Assembly (NCBI GenBank): GCA_049510055.1 | Contig: JBEKZI010000103.1 | Coordinates: 1-6,399, forward strand | DNA: 6,399 nucleotides | Source of the DNA: JALHTV01 sp049510055 | Lineage (GTDB): Bacteria; Planctomycetota; Phycisphaerae; SM23-33 | Reading direction: 5' to 3' | Part shown: piece by piece, positions 6,042-6,399 of the stretch | Numbering within the stretch: position 1 is the first letter of the stretch | Layout: every line of letters starts with the position of its first letter | Made by a program: the position numbers and the translations under genes | The notes under the pieces: model-generated | Seen by the model: only the letters and a program-made list of their open reading frames with translations | Database searches by the model: none | Told to the model about the DNA's origin: nothing

Positions 6042-6399
6042 AGACATTCCCGATCCTGCTGAACTTGCGCGGCCGGCGCGTCGTCGTGGTGGGCGGCGGG
6101 CCGGTGGGATTGCGCCGAGCCCGCGCCCTGGCCGAGGCGCAAGCCCAGGTGACGCTGGTGGACCCCGCCGCAGCGGCCGACGCCGCTGGCGTGACCGTCG
6201 TGCGGCAGCCGTATCGAAAGGAATTGTTGGAAGGGGCGTTTTTGGTCTTCGCCTGCACCGACGACCACGCAGTCAACCGGCAGATCGCCGCCGACGCCCG
6301 CGCCGCCGGGGCGATGATCAACGCGGCGGATCAGCCCGACGACTGCGACTTTTTCCTCCCAGCCGTCTGGAAGGACGGCGACGTGGTGGTGGCCGTGGG
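6038..6399 (+). CDS. Precorrin-2 dehydrogenase / siroheme synthase N-terminal domain protein, 3'-partial
   Basis: Enzymes of this family (Met8p, SirC, the CysG N-terminal domain) oxidise precorrin-2 to sirohydrochlorin with NAD+, and some also insert iron to make siroheme. The 120 visible residues start MKTFPILLNLRGRRVVVVGG. A Rossmann dinucleotide motif GGGPVG (19-24) follows, with Asp42 at the end of the second strand, as in NAD-preferring enzymes. Next come FACTDDHAVNRQIA (71-84) and INAADQPDDCDFFLP (94-108). Asp98 aligns with the essential aspartate (D104 in CysG, D141 in Met8p). The window ends at VVVAVG, just before the expected STGGxSP-like motif, so whether a methyltransferase (CysG-type) domain follows cannot be seen. 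The ATG overlaps the pabB TGA stop by 4 nt. The product could feed sulfite or nitrite reductase, or an alternative heme route; the context here does not decide. Confidence 0.9.
   Translation, partial: MKTFPILLNLRGRRVVVVGGGPVGLRRARALAEAQAQVTLVDPAAAADAAGVTVVRQPYRKELLEGAFLVFACTDDHAVNRQIAADARAAGAMINAADQPDDCDFFLPAVWKDGDVVVAV

Noticed and set aside
4944..6047. Long minus-strand open frame (367 codons) opposite pabB
   Set aside because: It lies wholly opposite a gene with clear active-site motifs. Its Arg/Gly/Ala/His-rich translation has no recognisable domain and is typical of high-GC antisense shadow frames.

Overview
The window is high-GC DNA (about two thirds GC by eye) that is almost entirely coding. 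Four genes are packed head to tail on the + strand. The base composition, the tight packing and the style of the large GT-C membrane protein, with its long Ala/Pro-rich tail, suggest a free-living or environmental bacterium, possibly a planctomycete (Phycisphaerae-like). That assignment is an inference from protein style, because there is no rRNA or other marker gene here.

Layout. (1) Positions 1-2149: an ABC exporter with fused membrane and ATPase domains (MsbA-like architecture). Its N-terminus lies off the left edge, and it carries an unusual PDZ-like domain between TM1 and TM2. (2) Positions 2146-4497: a polytopic GT-C/ArnT-PMT-like glycosyltransferase with a C-terminal soluble domain and a low-complexity Ala/Pro/Thr/Lys segment. 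(3) Positions 4506-6041: a chorismate-utilising enzyme whose active-site residues identify it as aminodeoxychorismate synthase component I (PabB) rather than anthranilate synthase TrpE. (4) Positions 6038-6399: the start of a precorrin-2 dehydrogenase / siroheme synthase N-terminal-domain protein, cut by the right edge.

The junctions are a 4-nt overlap (GTGA), an 8-nt gap with a strong Shine-Dalgarno, and a 4-nt overlap (ATGA). The four genes are therefore probably cotranscribed and translationally coupled. No promoter, terminator, RNA gene, transposon or CRISPR array is visible, and no gap exceeds 8 nt. The first two genes plausibly serve the cell envelope (lipid or glycolipid export, and sugar transfer from a lipid carrier on the outer face of the membrane). 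The last two make cofactors (folate precursor; siroheme or another modified tetrapyrrole). The grouping looks like a housekeeping operon of mixed function rather than a dedicated system.

The points most worth a second look are the PDZ-like insert in the exporter, and a short hairpin-forming repeat present in two near-identical copies 149 bp apart. One copy forms the last codons of the glycosyltransferase and the other lies inside the N-terminal part of pabB. Both are read in the same phase, giving the same peptide, and a decayed third copy may adjoin the second. I found no evidence of a defence system or any other wholly new system.
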